A program made the translations under genes and the position numbers. Positions 63,522 through 64,000 of a stretch of DNA of 64,000 bases are shown here, one piece after another. Position 1 is the stretch's first letter. Each line of letters begins with the position of its first letter. Under the pieces are notes generated by a model. That model was given only the letters and a program-made list of their open reading frames with translations. It made no database searches and was not told where the DNA came from. Source of the DNA: an uncultured Lachnospiraceae bacterium (lineage in GTDB: Bacteria > Bacillota > Clostridia > Lachnospirales > Lachnospiraceae); NCBI GenBank assembly GCA_910579425.1, contig CAJTVL010000001.1, positions 106,072 through 170,071 on the forward strand. The letters are read 5' to 3'.

Positions 63522-64000
63522 CTATCCGAGATTCTGGCTGCTGACGGAAGCCAGGATGACATCCGTATCGATCACTTTCTTCTCCATCTGCGCCCCCAGT
63601 GTCAGTGCGTCGGTCATCAGGTTGTCCACCAGGCGTGGGCTCCCCTGGGAATGGCTGTGGACGGCACAAAGCGCCGCCTGGTCGATGATGGAGGCGGCCC
63701 CTCCGGCACAGGCGATCTTGTGGAGGATGTACTGCGCGACTTCCGAATCTGTGAGCCCGGAAAAGTTGTAATGCACCGTGATCCTCTGGCGCAGGGCCTC
63801 ATGGACGGGCTTTTTCAGGGTGCTGCTTAAGTGCGTCTCCCCGCAGAGGATGAGCGTGAAGCAGTTTAAGGAGTCATACCCGTAGTTCATGAGCATCTTT
63901 AAGTCCTCCAGGATGCCGGTGGAGAGGTACTGGGCCTCATCGACTGCCAGGAGGAGGGGCTGCTTCTTGTCCTTGTAAAGGTAGAGGATCTGCTCCTGTA
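63522..64000 (-). CDS. ExeA/TniB-like AAA ATPase, 5' end beyond window
   Basis: The C-terminal part of a P-loop ATPase on the minus strand; the frame is open to the window edge. LLLAVDEAQYL, encoded near 63950, is the Walker B with the D-E-A-Q of ExeA/GspA and TniB/TnsC/IstB-type proteins; ILCGETHL is the sensor-1 strand, and QRITVHYNFSGLT to VAQYILHKI is the lid. In mobile elements this type of ATPase guides a DDE transposase to its target. The transposase gene would lie beyond the right end. Walker A is not inside the window. Confidence 0.8.
   Translation of the reverse strand, partial: QEQILYLYKDKKQPLLLAVDEAQYLSTGILEDLKMLMNYGYDSLNCFTLILCGETHLSSTLKKPVHEALRQRITVHYNFSGLTDSEVAQYILHKIACAGGAASIIDQAALCAVHSHSQGSPRLVDNLMTDALTLGAQMEKKVIDTDVILASVSSQNLG

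Noticed and set aside
1..64000. CRISPR arrays, tRNA, rRNA or invertible promoter repeats
   Set aside because: I looked for regularly spaced repeats, tRNA-like cloverleaf signatures and paired inverted repeats around intergenic gaps and found none I could support.

Overview
The window is a very long polysaccharide (capsule, exopolysaccharide or wall-glycan) biosynthesis locus from what looks like a low-to-mid G+C anaerobic Firmicute, most plausibly a Lachnospiraceae/Clostridia gut-type bacterium. The basis is strong AGGAGG-like ribosome binding sites, frequent GTG/TTG starts, gene overlaps of 1-30 bases and the character of the protein families. The species cannot be named from the sequence alone. 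Fifty-four consecutive genes or gene remnants run on the + strand from base 2 to 60352, mostly with gaps under 90 bases, as one or a few very long operons. The first gene is cut by the window edge, and no initiating phosphoglycosyltransferase or regulator lies inside the window, so the locus starts further upstream.

Layout: (A) 1-12.7 kb: GT4, acetyltransferase, two GT11-type fucosyltransferases (one divergent), GT2s, a PglK-like ABC exporter, a DUF5672 protein, GT17, a pyruvyltransferase and a Wzx-type flippase. (B) 12.7-20.6 kb: two large GT-C-like membrane proteins, a cytoplasmic GH88/GH105-like hydrolase, another GT11 and two tandem Wzy-like polymerases. (C) 20.5-36 kb: GT4s, a CysE-like acyltransferase, a radical SAM enzyme, duplicated GT8s around an aldo/keto reductase, a PIG-L deacetylase, a methyltransferase, GT2s and a second PglK-like ABC exporter. 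(D) 35.9-44.7 kb: GT61, an unrecognised protein, a third polymerase-like protein, a GT4-GT26 (WecG/TagA) fusion, GT87, an SDR epimerase and a GtrB-like polyprenyl-phosphate glycosyltransferase. (E) 44.9-60.35 kb, after a 164-base gap with a possible promoter: a TagD-Gfo/Idh fusion, SDR, LicD and IspD/TarI-like set (CDP-activated substituent), then a block of modification genes that becomes visibly AT-rich. This last block holds TylF and FkbM methyltransferases, a Maf/DUF115-like protein, a NeuA-like cytidylyltransferase, an HMGL-type aldolase fusion, a KdsC-like phosphatase, a radical SAM protein and GT2s. (F) 60.4-64 kb: decayed mobile DNA, namely a broken DDE transposase, the 3' end of a group II intron with a broken reverse transcriptase, and a G+C-rich minus-strand operon with an ExeA/TniB-like ATPase running off the window.

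The most interesting system is in region E. Three methyltransferase genes each carry a long poly-G tract (G10, G10, G9) inside the coding sequence. The two G10 tracts put their genes out of frame by exactly one base, while the G9 gene is open. This looks like a slipped-strand ON/OFF switch for glycan methylation. Six proteins in the same 10 kb share a small Rossmann-like GxGxxGK module joined to different effector domains (TylF, FkbM, DUF115, GT2, radical SAM). In the same block a NeuA-like CMP transferase, an HMGL-family aldolase fused to an unusual C-terminal domain, and a KdsC-like phosphatase suggest an uncharacterised ulosonic-acid-type sugar pathway without a NeuB/KdsA synthase in view.

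Functional picture (inference): the locus makes one or more fucose-containing, pyruvylated, acetylated and methylated glycans. Three flippase candidates and three polymerase candidates suggest several merged assembly systems rather than one Wzx/Wzy pathway.
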